A DNA stretch of 64,000 bases from Brachypodium distachyon. Its lineage: Eukaryota; Streptophyta; Magnoliopsida; Poales; Poaceae. The notes beneath the pieces were generated by a model. That model was not told the origin of the DNA. It did no database searches and worked only from the letters and a program-made list of their open reading frames with translations. The position numbers were made by a program, and so were the translations under genes. Below, piece by piece: positions 35,340 to 47,526 of this stretch; position 1 is the stretch's first letter, and each line of letters starts with the position of its first letter. The stretch is from positions 74,890,855 through 74,954,854 of the forward strand of contig NC_016131.3 in NCBI RefSeq assembly GCF_000005505.3. The letters run 5' to 3'.

Positions 35340-37690
35340 TATGAATCCCCACCAAGCTGAGGTGATTCCACTGCCCGCAACTCAACCAGGACGCACAGAG
35401 AGCAAGCAGCAACCTCGCAGAACTGATTCCACCGCCAAAAAACGCGGCAACTCAACCCCTTGCTCCGGCCATCACCGCCTAACAACCCCTCAACTCCAGC
35501 CGCGATAGGGGGCCGCCTGAGTTTGACCAGGACCTCGCCACCGGCCGGTCTAGTTCCGACTGCAACAAACTCCGCTGCAGAAACTACCACCGCTGAGAGA
35601 ACACAACCCACCACTACAGCACACATCAAGTTTCCAGCCACCCTTCCGCCGGCGACAATTGCCACCGCTCGAAACCCTAGCGGCCGAACATCGCCGTTCC
35701 CCCTCACCGCTCTGCCTGCCGATTTGGGGGAAATGAAAAGGGGAAAACGGCTGACTGAAAAGTTCAAACAGTAATCCCTCCGGGCATAAGAAAACAACAA
35801 AAGAAAAACAGAGAGGCCCACCCCGAAGCACGAATCTCACAGCAGCAACGGACGTACGAGATGGTCGACTGAAACAGAAGAAAAAACCAGGCGCCTGTGC
35901 AATAGCAAATCTGTATAACTATAGGGCAAACACTTAAAAGGCTTCTTCCAATAGGGAAAACAAATAAAAAAATTAAAAGGCTTTCTTTCTATGAATTTTG
36001 CCGGTGGGTAAAAACTAAAGCATCAAGAGTACTTACTGGTATCTAAAGGGAAAACAAATAAAATGACCAAGGACTCCAATCAATGGCAAAATTTGTGATA
36101 TTATCTGAATACCATCTCGGACAAGAGGCGCCGCGGCTCAGCCGCAAGCACATACAGTAAATTAAAACCCGCAGGAAATCGAAACCCGCTAACCAATCTG
36201 CATTTGCTCTAGAAGAGAAACTTAAGTTGAAGAACAAACAATTTCACGAACAAGTAAACAGGCTACTTTCAGTGCCTACAGAGCTTCAGAGATCAAGATG
36301 TTGAGTTCTCTTTGTCATTACTTTTAAAATTAGCCCAACCAGAAAAAGAAGTTAAACAAACTGTTGGCAAAATAACAAGATAATCTCTATCAGTTCCTAA
36401 TTCCCAAACAGATCAATTTCAAAACTGACAACACACACATTCATCCTCCTCAAGTCTAGAAAATTAAGAGGGGGGAGGACAACAGAGGATGAAGAGGGCT
36501 CCAATCAAGCATCAGTAGAAGCACAGCAGAGGCAAGCAAACCAACCCGGTCAGGACTCAGGACTCCCTAAACCTGCCTGGAGGAATCAGGCTGCACGCGG
36601 AGCAATAAAAGTTGCTCCTCCTTGCTTTGCCGGTCGAGCAGTAACAAAGGGGATGAACCCTCCTGCAATCAACAATGTGAACCAATCAAATAAAAGATTT
36701 TAATAATTGTAGATTCTTCATACTTGATTCCAACAGAAAACCAAGCTTCGTTTTGACGTAATTGCGGCTGGGCTTCGTCTCCAACAGGGAGAACAACATG
36801 CTTGTTGGGGCTGCCCTCCGGCGACACGCGCCGAGCAGCCCTCCGCGACACGAATGCCGGACGGAAGGAGTCGAACTCGACACGAACGCGAGACACGAGT
36901 ATTTGCGGCGACATAAGCCTCGGCGATGAACGCCTCGCCGACGAACGGCTTCTCTTTACTCAAGCTGGGCACATACCCCACACCAACATACATTGGAGAC
37001 TACACGCCTGAGGACTAACTCCGGCTAGTACTACTCTCAGCTTGCTTGGACTCTCTACACAGCACCACTTAAATAGACTCATGCAGCCGGAGCAAAACTA
37101 ATTAGCCTAGAGTTGCTCCACGCTCCTAACGACCTCGCCAAAAGCACACGCGCACATTCTAACAACTTAGCGCTAACAGCCTAGGTGCATCAGCTAACAA
37201 CTTGGTCCTGGTCTTGCGCCACTCACGCACGGACGGAGCTGCAGCGACGCAGGCCATGCATGTACGTTGATCTGATCTCTTTTGCTGCAGCTTCTCCAGC
37301 CACGACCATACACGGCAAGACTTGGCCAACACTCGACGCTCAGATATCCAACAAAGAAATTCTAAGTCAAGATTAGTGCTAACAATGCTGCCGTGCAGAG
37401 TACATACCCAACGGATTCAGTCATGACGAGGGGAGGTGGTCGGCGGGGTGGCGATGGCGGCGTGCCGCGCGGGCCAGGTCGGGGACTACGGCGACGGTGG
37501 GTGAAGGAGCGAGGCGGGGCCTGGGAGGGAGGGCCGAGGAGGAGGGGTGGCAGGCGCGGAGGGCAGAGGCGGGGGACGCTCGAGGGCGGCGGCCGTCGGC
37601 GACGGCGGGCGCTGGAAGGGAAGAGAGGATGCGGAGGAAGAATCGGATCGATCAAGGGCTACCTGTGTACGTGTGGAGGAAGTGTTTAGA
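35340..37690. other. GC islands without a recognised gene
   Basis: Frames at 35339-35840, 36669-37011 and 37362-37689 are compositionally biased (Pro, Arg, Gly or Ala rich) and overlap on both strands, so they are weak gene evidence. The islands could be 5' ends of lost genes or transposon-captured exons. Confidence 0.35.
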
Positions 37691-37872
37691 TCAGGATTCG
37701 GAGGCAGCTAAATCGCACACAGCAAAGAAATTAGCAGACCAAACGTTAGTTGTTACAGCTGATTAGTAGACCTAATTGTTTATTAATTCTGAGGTGGAAA
37801 AGGTCTGCCTACGTTTTGTGGGATAATTAGAAAATATGTTGGTGCTTTTATAAGCAGCAGAGACTACATAGT

Positions 37873-37979
37873 CCACCAGTATACGCACATACTGCACGAT
37901 GCAGTACATCCCCTGTTGATTTTTCCAGGATGTGTTTGACCCGGCCGGTGCGCTCTTCGTTAGTGAACTTAATTTGTCC
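37873..37979. repeat. 107-bp segment repeated at 43990-44096
   Basis: It shares CCAGTATACGCACATACTGC, GATGCAGTACATCC, and TGTTTGACCCGGCCGGTGCG with 43990-44096. Its left edge is the right boundary of the 7.9-kb segment missing from copy B. Confidence 0.88.
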
Positions 37980-38269
37980 GTGATTTTTTTAAATATTTTG
38001 GTGGATGCATTTCCTACAGAAACAATAGATAGAAGTAAAAAAAGCTTTTAAATGTGAATCCAACTGTAACAATTTTGTGTCACATAATCCATATATTATT
38101 GCATACATTATGAAATCCAGTTTATTTATCCCAAAACAAAAAATGGAACATGCTTAATTCATCTATGAAAAGTACCATCCTTTACATCTATCGGATTGTC
38201 TTTGTGAAGATATACTATTGTTCTCCGCTTATGAAAGATGCAAGGACGTAAACTTTGACATATTTTGAT

Positions 38270-38500
38270 CTCGCCATATTATTGGTGTTATGGTGCAAAC
38301 CCAGTTCCCATATCGGCTAGATAAGGAAGAAGTGACTTGTTTCAAGAGTTGAATAAGACCAAGCCGTATGAGGCTTTTTAGGAAGGAGCCCAAGAATAAA
38401 TCCGTGAGGGCTTGGCCCAAAGAGGACAACATCATACTAATTGGATATGTGGACGACGACGCAGCCAGGGCCCAACAATTGGAGCTGTGCATTGCATAAC
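38270..38500 (+). repeat. TRIM-like or LTR remnant
   Basis: The block contains ATCGGCTAGATAAGGAAG, AGTGACTTG, CCAAGCCGTATGAGGCTTTT, GGAAGGAGCCCAAGA, ATCCGTGAGGGCTTGGCCC and GGGCCCAACAATTGGAGCTG. I recall this arrangement from small non-autonomous LTR elements of monocots, where CAACAATTGG precedes the primer site. No second LTR is found here. Confidence 0.4.
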
Positions 38501-38532
38501 ATATTCCTTATAATTAGGTGATGAAGCATTAG

Positions 38533-39337
38533 TGCTTAGATCAGATCGGGAGGAGGAGAAAAACCCTAGCAGCCGCCGTCGTTGAAGATTGCCAGTTCTC
38601 CTCACCTCCGGCCGCCAATTTGGCGCTGTGAGGTGGGGGAAACCTCGATTTCTCCTAAGAGTATCCAGAAGTGTTTGCTTTTTTCAATTGTTTGGTTGCG
38701 ATCGGCAAAGCGATGGCGAAGGTTGCGATGCTGTCTCGAATAAAGGTACTCTGATTCTTCCTCTGCTGTGGGGGTGCCTCAACGGGTGTTGCCACGGACC
38801 CAAAGAGTTTTTAGTCACCATAGGTTCATTGTACCCGATCTTTCAGATTTTGGGTTTGTGTACTCGCAGATCCGTTTATATGTATCTGTTGAGTTTTTGT
38901 CAGTGTGTCATACTGCTTTTGTTGGCTTTATCTTTTGTAATTTCGGAATCCTTCTACGGCATTCTGGTGAAGATCTTGCGGTTCGACGACCTGTACCTTT
39001 AGGGGATCATCTCCGGCCCAAGTACGTTCAACGCTCACGGCTTCTCATCTTTTTGGATGAGCGACTCAAGGGGCTTTTTGAAACTTTTGAAGGTAGTCAA
39101 GTTCGTGCAGGGATACGAGTGGCTATGCTGCTGCTCCAGTCTGATTGCAGTCTCTATGTTGAAGCCTTGGGAGTGTTGCATGTTGCAAAAAATGATGCCA
39201 CGAAAAAGATGTTTTTAAGAAATTTCATTGTAATTCTTAATTATAAGAGTTACCTTATAATTTCTAAGATCTATGATCATTGTACCTGTAATGATTCTCG
39301 AGTTTGAATACAGTTACAGGTTTTTCTCAAAAAAAAA
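38533..39337 (+). mobile_element. 805-bp retroposon with poly(A) tail and 15-bp target duplicates
   Basis: GTGATGAAGCATTAG occurs at 38518-38532 and again at 39338-39352, directly bounding the insert. The insert ends in nine A residues (39329-39337). It begins TGCTTAGATCAGATCGGGAG and has AAACCCTAGCAGCCGCCGTC close to its 5' end. The two frames inside (38589-39002 and 38768-39307) show no known domain. LINE-style target-primed insertion is the natural reading: a deleted LINE derivative, a SINE-like element or a processed transcript. Confidence 0.85.
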
Positions 39338-39688
39338 GTGATGAAGCATTAGCTCAATTAAATATTTTGGATTGTACTATTGGAGTTACCAATATCCATA
39401 AAGTACGTACCGTTTGACAATTATATTATGGAAACTTCTGTTTCTGTCAAGAAATTAAAGTACTATATATTTTCTAATAACTTTATTCATAGTAAGAAGG
39501 TCAAAGCCTTCACATTAAGATTACATAGATTTAGATATAGGCAGGAGAACTTCAACGTCGTACAAACTTGTGGGGCGAATCCATCACCCATTTATATAGT
39601 ACTCCATCACACAAGGATTGATTCCACAGCTGATTGTCATTCCCTACGATGTTTTATTCTAGCATAGTTATCTTAATTTACTATATAA

Positions 39689-41336
39689 CTAGTAGGGAAG
39701 CTGAAAAACTGCAACCGCGTTACCGATAGTGTTTTCACCGATATCAGTCTTGGAAACATATCCATAGCGTTCAACAGTAATGCTGCGACCTGATTTTTTC
39801 AGCTCCACGTAGATATCAGTCCAAGGGAAGGGCCCTTCGTCACGGATTTCGGTGTACACCTGCATACATAAAAATATATATAAGAACATACACTAGTAGA
39901 GTTTAAGATATACGCCATGTTTTTTCAGTTGAAAAAATATACTAAGTAAATTCAATTGGATTTAGTTTATTGATTTGTATGAGTATAATTCAAATGAATT
40001 GAGATGCGAATACGAACATATTCGCTTGTCCCTAAATAAAATTCACGCTGTAAATGGTTCATATATATTTTAAATCATTAATATTTTCGTAAAATTATAT
40101 AGGAATCAGATTTTTTTGTACTTATCAAGACGAATCAAACAAGATCTTATATCATTTTAATTAAAAGAATTATCATTTGCAGCTCTATAAATGCATCACT
40201 TGCCAACATAAATTTCACCTTTACTTTTGATTACATATAAATTTATGTATTATTAATAGATTAGTCATTCTAACTCATACTAATAATTAATTGGAGCATG
40301 AACGAAGAGATCAGTGTACAACATTTTGAGATAAGCGCATGCAGTATTTACCCCGTTGTCACCCATGTACGGGATGCTCCAAGAGAACAACCAATCACAG
40401 GAGCTGCTGCTGGAGGGGACCTTGCTACGATACACAACGGCACCAGCTCAATCAGCAAAAAAATTTGGGCGGACGTGGAGAAATGGCCCCCATTGCCCAT
40501 TCTGAATATCTGATGGGTAAGGTGTATCATAGATATGGCCGTGCCAATCGTTGTAGGTAACGAAGTCCAGAGTGGTACCGGTGGCATTGTAGATGAGGCA
40601 TTTTGTAGATATTTGATAACCGTACCTAGTAGTGTAGCCAAAATATTAGTATTTGCGCTGTCTTGAATTCAGTTGGCAATAACTAAAGTAACGTTAATCG
40701 TCAAATAAAAAAGTTCATACGAAATCTATTTTTTGGTGCACCGATCAAAAAGCCAACGTTTTCACTAGCTAGTCTAAATTTTTGTATTGCAACAAGAACC
40801 AGACAAACCAAATACAAACCTTCTTCTTTAAAGATACCCTGCTCATTTAATCATTGACCAAAGGAGAGGTGTTAGGGTGAAACCAGATCGGATTCAGTGG
40901 GATAGTACTCATACCATATCCTATTCCGTATTTTTTATCAGATTCAGAAATGGTACAGATGCGGATTCGGACACAGAAACGGATATGGTACGGTAGCGGA
41001 GCGATGCCGGACCAGAAACGCATAATATGGGCGAATAGTGCGTGCATAGTAGTAATAACTAATAAGTTCATAGTAGCAAAGCCGGCAGAGGAGAGGGGGA
41101 GAGAGGCCTGGGACAGGGGTGGAGAGCGCAAGGAGAAGAGAGAAGGGGAGATGACCATATACAAACCTTTCCTTGAGGTTGTCGACGAACTTTTGTGCGT
41201 CAATATCCTTATCACTGTCGTTGATCATCTTCATGGCATAGTCTGCAACATCTTTTTGGGTAATGGGTTCCTTATACTCTCCGGTGGCTCTCACCGTCTC
41301 CGCTGAAATGGGGGTACCAAACACTCCCGTGGTCAT
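39689..41336 (-). pseudogene. 23-kDa jasmonate-induced protein (JIP-23) family gene with one in-frame stop
   Basis: Exon 1 is 41336-41167 (MTTGVFGTPISAETV, EYKEPITQKDVADYAMKMIN, KFVDNLKER). Exon 2 is 40625-40352 (KCLIYNATGTTLDFVTYNDW, HGHIYDTPYPSDIQNGQWG, AGAVVYRSKVPSSSSCDWLF, SIPYMGDNG). Exon 3 is 39859-39689 (VYTEIRDEGPFPWTDIY, RYGYVSKTDIGENTIGNA, VFQLPY, TAG). Splice sites are canonical and phases match. The proteins accumulate in grass leaves after jasmonate or stress; their molecular role is not settled. An in-frame TGA at 40448-40450, in the loop before AGAVVYRSK, would truncate the product at about 60 percent of its length. Everything else is intact, including a TATA box, so either the gene died very recently or this is a sequencing error or readthrough case. 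Confidence 0.85.
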
Positions 41337-41411
41337 TTTGGTTCTTTGCTTTGAGAATTTATGTTATGCGTTGTTTAGATCGCTGTGAGAATTTATGGGT
41401 TGTTTTGCATG

Positions 41412-41419
41412 TATTTATA
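41412..41419 (-). promoter_or_regulatory. TATA box of the JIP-23 gene
   Basis: TATAAATA on the minus strand lies about 76 bp before the ATG at 41336, a normal position for a short 5' leader. The DNA between them is AC-rich as in plant leaders. Confidence 0.65.
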
Positions 41420-41753
41420 CACTCCATGGATAAGATTGTGACAGCAAGGGAAGATAACAAGTGTGTGGAGGAGGTGGAGAGAGAGCGCAGAGAACTCTCT
41501 TAGGACATCTCCAATAGTTTGTATGTTACTTTGTTGGTAAAACATGCCATGTCATCAACCAACAATTCATCATACAACTACTCCAATAGAATATACGTAG
41601 GCTATCCAATAGGAGGTGAGAAAATAAATAAGGCTGCTCTCTCTTTCCACCTTGGAGCTTGTGCATGAGCCGTTGGTTATTTTACATACAATTTTGCTCT
41701 CTCTCTCCTCATTTGTTCTACGCCACATCATCATCAATCATATGTGGAAATTT

Positions 41754-42228
41754 TTACCAAAAAGTTGTTCCTGGCAATCCGACCGTGAGGACTTGCCCTT
41801 GGAGCGGGGTTGAGGGCGCTGCCCACCCTGACTCCACTAGGGTGAATCGAGTGGCCTTCTCTACATCTGCGGCCTTGTCAATAATCCTGAACAGTGCAGC
41901 CATGGTGCGGGTCTTGGCCTTGGCAAGGTTGGCGATGCATCTGATCCATTGGACTCCTTGCTGGAAATCTCGGAGTATGGCATACTCGATCGGAAACTTG
42001 CGGGATTGAGTTCCGCACACTGATGAAACGGCGGACGAAGTAGCGAAGTGACTCATCATCCTCCCGAACGAGTCAAAAGAGGTCATCCCCTTGACCCAAA
42101 CGTGTGTAATCTTCTTGAAAGTTGTTCAGGAACTCACGACGTAGCTGCTCCCGCTATCGGATGGATCCTGGGGGAAGGTTGGTCAGCCATTGCCGGGCCG
42201 ACCCTTTCTGAGAGGTCATCAGGTACTT
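41754..42228 (-). pseudogene. Gypsy gag fragment
   Basis: On the minus strand the sequence shows SARQWLTNLPPGSIR, QLRREFLNNFQEDYTRLGQG, then after TAG the ESLRYFVRRF-like block and YAILRDFQQGVQWIRC. This is the retrotransposon gag core domain. It ends abruptly at the start of duplication copy B. No LTR or pol is attached. Confidence 0.75.
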
Positions 42229-43987
42229 AGCCCTGTGCTAGATGGACCTCACACTACTTTTGGAACTCTTAGGGCAATTATTGTATCTTACTTTCCGCTG
42301 CACTCTTATTTGTATTTGACGGTCTGTACCGTAATGATTGTATGAACAACATATGTATGGTAATAACTCGGACTTTCTGTATACTAATTTATGTATGTTA
42401 TATGTATGTGATGTGATATTCGACTGGATATGGACTGGATATGTATGCATAGTCGCTGATCTTGGGAGAGTATGATGAACATGTCCTGGTACGGTTACCT
42501 GTTTGGCATTATCTTAAATTGAATTATGCTCGTTGCCTAGCTTGAGGCAATTAGTATAGTTTAATTAGGGATAATCCCTCACACGGAGAACCGGTCGTTA
42601 CAACTGACCAAACACAAGCTATTTCTTCATTCCATGTTTACAGATTACAGGCACGAAGGAAACACAAAAAGTTGAATTATTCACAAGGAATTAATCATTG
42701 ATCCATGGAAACAGGGAAGACGTCGACAACTTTATAATTAAAAACATGTCAAGAGTCACCAACCGTGTCGCCCAATAATTGTAGCTACGTGGTCCTACAA
42801 TCCGTGTACTATTTCTAAGCCTCCAGCGTTCATATACAGAACAAGAACAAAAAAATGTCTACATAAATGTTTTCCATGCTGACAGGAACCGCCGAACAAT
42901 CACGACGCAACTCCAGCTGCGGATGCGACTTCCTCAAGTGGTACCCAGGTGAGCACCGTGAGACATGTCATGTTCGACGTCAATTCGCCTTGATAGATCC
43001 ATGTGGATTTTTTTTCTTTCTATTGTATATGAACCTGGTGTTTGGCCGGTTAAGTCAGCGCAGAGACCGGAAGAAACTCTTTGTACTCTGTTGCACCACT
43101 TCGATGGGACGGTGAAGAAATAAAATATCCTATTATCTCAAAAAATACTCCTCCAGTGGCATTTTATTTACACTTAATGGTTTATTGTTTTTAATCTTTG
43201 GTTCCTCGAGTCATGTCGATCTGTCGTCAAACGAATGCTATACGGTGAGCACTGCACATTTGACTTTTTTTCTGCGGTGAAGTCGAAATCGCCGTATCGG
43301 GAGCGATGGGTGATAACTCTGATCTTTATTGATTGGATCCGACACCGAGATTTTGGTGCCTCGATCATCGCTTCGTTCTCTTCTGGGGTGAAAACATGCG
43401 ATCTGTCCTTCTATACTCGAATCCGGCAACGACGACGCACATACACCGTCTCCTTGTTGAAGGCGCTGTCTTCAGGGCTGATGTTCTGGCCTTTATTGGT
43501 TGAACCCCGGCCTCTAGGATAAATATCCATGATCTGGCCTTTGTTTGCCGGGTCCAACAATGTCGATGTTCATGCATCCGTCTTCTTGAAGGCATTGCTT
43601 TGGAAGATGAAGATGACCTTCCAGGGGACTTCGGACTGGCCTTTACTGATTGGACCGACCGTCGCTCTTGGATAATTTCATATGTGTTTGTTGGCATTTT
43701 TTCTTGTAGCCACTTGCCTTTTCTGTCCTCTTCTTGTACTCCTCTTGTAACAATTTTTGGCTGCGTGCATTATCTAGACGTAGAGGCCGGGACATAATGC
43801 AATTCTTCGTTTATCGAAAACTAATTACCAAAATAAGTTAACTGTGCTAAGTTTATGGCTAGCTGCTAATTAATGCTAGACTTTGAACAGCGCAGTACTG
43901 GCTGTGTAGTTTTCTCTTGATTTCTTTAAGGGAGTCCACATCAACAGTAGTAGTAGGTGTGTCTTCATGAGTGTGCCTACCTAATTA
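42229..43987. repeat. Segmental duplication copy B
   Basis: It is co-linear with 28390-29981. It has about 200 bp (near 42755-42960) and about 37 bp (near 43690-43727) not in copy A, and lacks about 100 bp at 43265. The LTR end CCGGTCGTTACA lies at 42591-42602 and is followed by the same flank as in copy A, so the similarity is a duplication and not two insertions. It runs directly into 43990-44096. Confidence 0.85.
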
Positions 43988-43989
43988 GC

Positions 43990-44096
43990 CCGCCAGTATA
44001 CGCACATACTGCATGATGCAGTACATCCTCTGTTGATTTTTCTAGGACGTGTTTGACCCGGCCGGTGCGCTCTTCGTTAGTGAACTTAGTTTGTCC
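43990..44096. repeat. Second copy of the 37873-37979 segment
   Basis: About 107 bp with roughly ten differences from 37873-37979. It is adjacent to copy B here, but 7.9 kb from copy A in the other location. Confidence 0.88.
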
Positions 44097-44460
44097 AACT
44101 GTATGCATTGTCCCGGCAGTTGTAGTAATCATTGTCATCATCGCGATCAAATGGACGGTAAGGGGGAGACGCCGGACGATATCGTCGCCGTTTGTTGAGG
44201 TGGTCCCGGAGGTCGGGATCCTTCGAGCAATCTGACTTGTCAAGCTGGCGCTCTGACTCCTCGAGCCAGCAGGTGCCCTATTCCCCTGATTGTCGGCCAC
44301 CCGAGCTCTCCTGAAGGCTCGCGCTTGGGATGGAATGATGAGTTTCTTCAAACTCCTCCGGAGCATCACAGAGACGTGCTCGGAGAGACTGGAAGTAGGG
44401 TCCGGCAGACTCGATGTGTTACACCCAAGATACTCCGGTGAGGCTGTGGCCGAGAGCACT
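44097..44460 (-). pseudogene. Probable Gypsy gag-region fragment
   Basis: The minus-strand frame includes ARAFRRARVADNQGNRAPAG and a stretch encoding DHLNKRRRYRP-like residues in another frame, which are charged, linker-like gag features. Similarity is weak and no domain is complete. Confidence 0.4.
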
Positions 44461-44684
44461 AGGTTAGCACGGCGGTTCCGCCATGGGAGATGATATCCAG
44501 CTACGTGCTTTTGTCTATTTCATTTCATAAGACGTACAGAAGAAACTCGGTCGCCCTAAGTAGGGAACGACACCGCCCACTGCCCACATGTTTAATCGTT
44601 ATACGGGCCCACGAAACAACCTGGACAGGCCCAGGTAAAAGAGGAAATCGCCGACTCTATCTGACGGCAACAGTGGCACAGCGG

Positions 44685-47526
44685 TCAGGTATCTACCGGT
44701 TGGACAGTGCCCTCCCCTTGAGAACCAGCTGGTCTCCACGCTGGTGCATCTGGAAACCTTGTCTTGAGCACGTCATAATCCTCCCAAGTTGACGAAGAAG
44801 GTGGTAACTGACTCCATTTGATCTTGACCTGCAAGTAAGCTTTGTTCCCTTTTTTAATCAGCCTCCTGTCCAGTATCTCTTCAGGGTATAACTCAGCCGT
44901 GTCCAGAGTAACCATTGGAGGAAGTTCAGTTGATTCAGCAGTATATTTGGGAATGAAGGGCTTCAGTTGGGATATGTGAAATACCGGGTGAATCAAACTT
45001 GTTGCTGGTAGCTTCAAACGGTATGCCACAACTGCCAACTTTAGCTTCCACTTCAAAGGGACCATAAAACTTGTATGCCAATTTGGGGCAAGGGCGACTG
45101 ACAACAGACGACTGAGTATATGGCTGAAGTTTCAGCAATACTTGCTCCCCAACTTGAAAGGATCTGTCTGTCCTGTGTCTGTCAGCCATATTTTTCATGC
45201 GCAAGCGAGCTCGTTCCAAATGCTCTTTCAGAAACACTGAGTGCTGTTGGTGCTCCAGCAACATGTCTTGCACTTGGTGGTCTTGCACTGTCACAAGATC
45301 AGGCATAATCCCATATGATGCCTCATAGCCATACAGTGCTTTGAATGGAGAACAACGAATAGCTGAATGATGACTCCTGTTATACCAAAACTCTGCTAAG
45401 GTAAGCCATCTGTACCACTGTTTGGGATGATCATGCGTGGCACAGCGCAAGTACATCTCAATGCACTGATTTACCCACTCTGTCTGCCCATCTGTTTGAG
45501 GATGATTTGCTGTGCTCATATTCAAATGGGTGTCAAGCTGTTGAAACAATTCTTGCCAGAACTTATTTGTGAAAATGGGGTCACGGTCAGATGTGATAGT
45601 CAGGGGCATTCCATGCAACCGGACGACATTTTGCATAAAGGACTTGGCAACCATAGTAGCAGTAAAAGGATGTTTTAGAGCTATGAAGTGGGCAGATTTG
45701 GTATGCCTGTCCACAACCACCATAATGGCTTCATAACCTTCACTCTTTGGTAAGCCAGTAATGAAGTCCATTATGAGATCTTGCCATGGTCCTTTGGGTA
45801 AAGGAAGTGGTTGGAGCAGACCAGGAGGTTTGCATAACTCATGCTTAGCTTGCTGACATTGTGGGCATTGTTTGGCATACTCCTCCACTGCTTGTTTTTG
45901 CCCAGTCCAACTGAAAAGCTTCTTGAGGCACTGGTATGTTGCTTGCTGGCCTGAATGACCCCCTATAGCTGAATCATGCATAGCAGCAATGAGTTCTGTC
46001 TGTAGCCCAATATTTGCCCCAATCCAAATTCTTCCTTCATGTTGAATCAGTCCATTTGCCAGAGTGAAGTTAGGGTAGTCAGCACTTGACACAGCAAGCT
46101 GAGCCAATAAATGTTTAGCATGGGGATCAACTGCATAAGAGTTAAGTACCTCTTGTAACCAAATTGGTTTCCCTTGGGAGATTGCACATGCTGAGACTTG
46201 TTGAGGAATTCTGGATAAAGCATCAGCTACAACATTGTCAGGACCATGTTTGCACTTGATAGTGAATTGTAATCCCACTAATTTCGTCATTGCCTTTCGT
46301 TGCAGATCAGAAGTGAGCTGTTGATCTGTCAGATTACACAAGCTTCTGTGATCTGTCTTGATTGTGAATGGTCCCCTGGACAGGTAAGGGCGCCAGCGGT
46401 CCACGGCAAGCATGATGACCATGAACTCCTTTTCATAAGCTGATAGCTTTTGATTTCGAATTCCCAGCGCTTTGCTCAAGTATGCAATGGGATGGTTATC
46501 CTGTAGAAGGACATCACCAATACCCAAATCTGAAGCATCAGTCTCAACAAAGAAGGGGCGAGAGAAGTCAGGTATACCCAGAACAGGAGTGGAACTCATT
46601 GCCGTTTTCAATTTCTCAAAAGCTTCTTGGGCACTTGGAGGCCACTGCAACGTTTTCTGCTGGAGTAGGACAGTAAACGGTTTCGCCAGAAGGCCATATC
46701 TGTGCACAAATCTGCGATAGTAACCTGTCAGTCCCAGAAAGCCTCGCAACTCTGTAAAGGATGTTGGAATGGGCCAATTCAACATGGCTTCTGTCTTGCT
46801 AGGATCAGTGGCGACACCCTGGTCTGAGATGATATGACCAAGGTAGTCGAGCTTGGACTTGGCGAAAGAGCATTTGGACAATTTGGCGGAGAATTTGTTG
46901 TCGCACAAGATAGACAGCACCGCATGCAAGTGCAAGATGTGGTCTAGCAGAGAAGAACTATAAACCAAAATATCATCCATAAAAACAAGAACACACTTGC
47001 ATACCAGGGAAGCAAAGATTGAGTTCATGATGCATTGGAATGTCGCTGGTGCGTTAGTCAAACCAAACGGCATAACACAAAATTGGAATAAGCCGTGATG
47101 GGTTTTGAATGCTGTCTTATATTCATCTTCCTCCACCATACGAATTTGATGGTAGCCAGCACGCAAATCAAGTTTGGAGAAGAACTTGGCGTCTGCTAAT
47201 TCATCCAGCAATTCCTCAATTACAGGCATCGGAAATTTGCACTTCACTGTGAGTTCATTGAGGCGGTAGTAATCTACACAGAAACGCCAGCCGCCATCCT
47301 GTTTCTTCACGAGTAGGACTGGACTCGCGTAGGGGCTCATGCTTGGCATGACAGTGCCCACCGATAACATTTTAGCCACTTGGCGCTCAATTTCGTCTTT
47401 CTGCTGTGGACTGTAATGATATGGGCGACAAACAATTAACAGGGGTAGCTCCCGGCAAGATTGTGATGACGTGATCAAATTGTCGATGTGATGGTAGGGT
47501 AGAGGGGGAAGTGAACACGTCAGCAT
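44685..47526 (-). pseudogene. Chromovirus RT, RNase H, integrase and chromodomain
   Basis: In order: SPYASPVLLVKKQDGGWRF, FCVDYYRLN (usual YRRLN), the RT active site VFMDDILVYSS, GFLGLTGYYRRFVHRYG, and the RNase H start FVETDASDLGIGDVLLQ. The integrase zinc-binding segment HDSAIGGHSGQQATYQCL with CPQCQQAK follows, then core residues in LIMDFITGLPKS, TITSDRDPIFTN and HPQTDGQTEW. A frame change near 45025 leads to LIHPVFHISQLKPF and the chromodomain PEEILDRRLIKKG, QVKIKWSQLPPSSSTWEDY. The stop TGA lies just inside the LTR start. All catalytic acids appear present. Chromodomains steer insertion to heterochromatin in this group. Confidence 0.9.

Larger units (their letters stand above)
29982..37872. 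other. 7.9-kb segment absent at the equivalent point of copy B
   Basis: The left flank 29981 and right flank 37873 have counterparts that are adjacent at 43987-43990. The segment is AT-rich with GC-rich islands at 35450-35720, 36750-36960 and 37420-37640. It holds a two-unit repeat, a minisatellite, an AC microsatellite and a Stowaway MITE (listed separately). A possible spliced exon lies at 34853-35028, and an unrecognised minus-strand frame at 36669-36914 starts MSPQILVSRVRVEFDSF. No transposase, RT or terminal inverted repeat was recognised. Confidence 0.5.

Noticed and set aside
35460..35774. Threonine- and proline-rich frame in a GC island
   Set aside because: Low complexity and overlapped by an equally long frame on the other strand.
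29982..37872. CACTA or Mutator-type transposon for the 7.9-kb segment
   Set aside because: No CACTA/TAGTG ends, no long inverted repeats and no 3-bp or 9-bp target duplicate could be seen at the borders.
38589..39307. Two overlapping frames inside the 805-bp retroposon
   Set aside because: They use different frames, lack any domain and end near the poly(A) tail; better explained as non-coding insert sequence.
41500..41760. Possible MITE at the JIP-23 upstream region (GGACATCTCCAATAG end)
   Set aside because: The start resembles a known MITE terminus, but I could not find a matching inverted end or a target duplicate.
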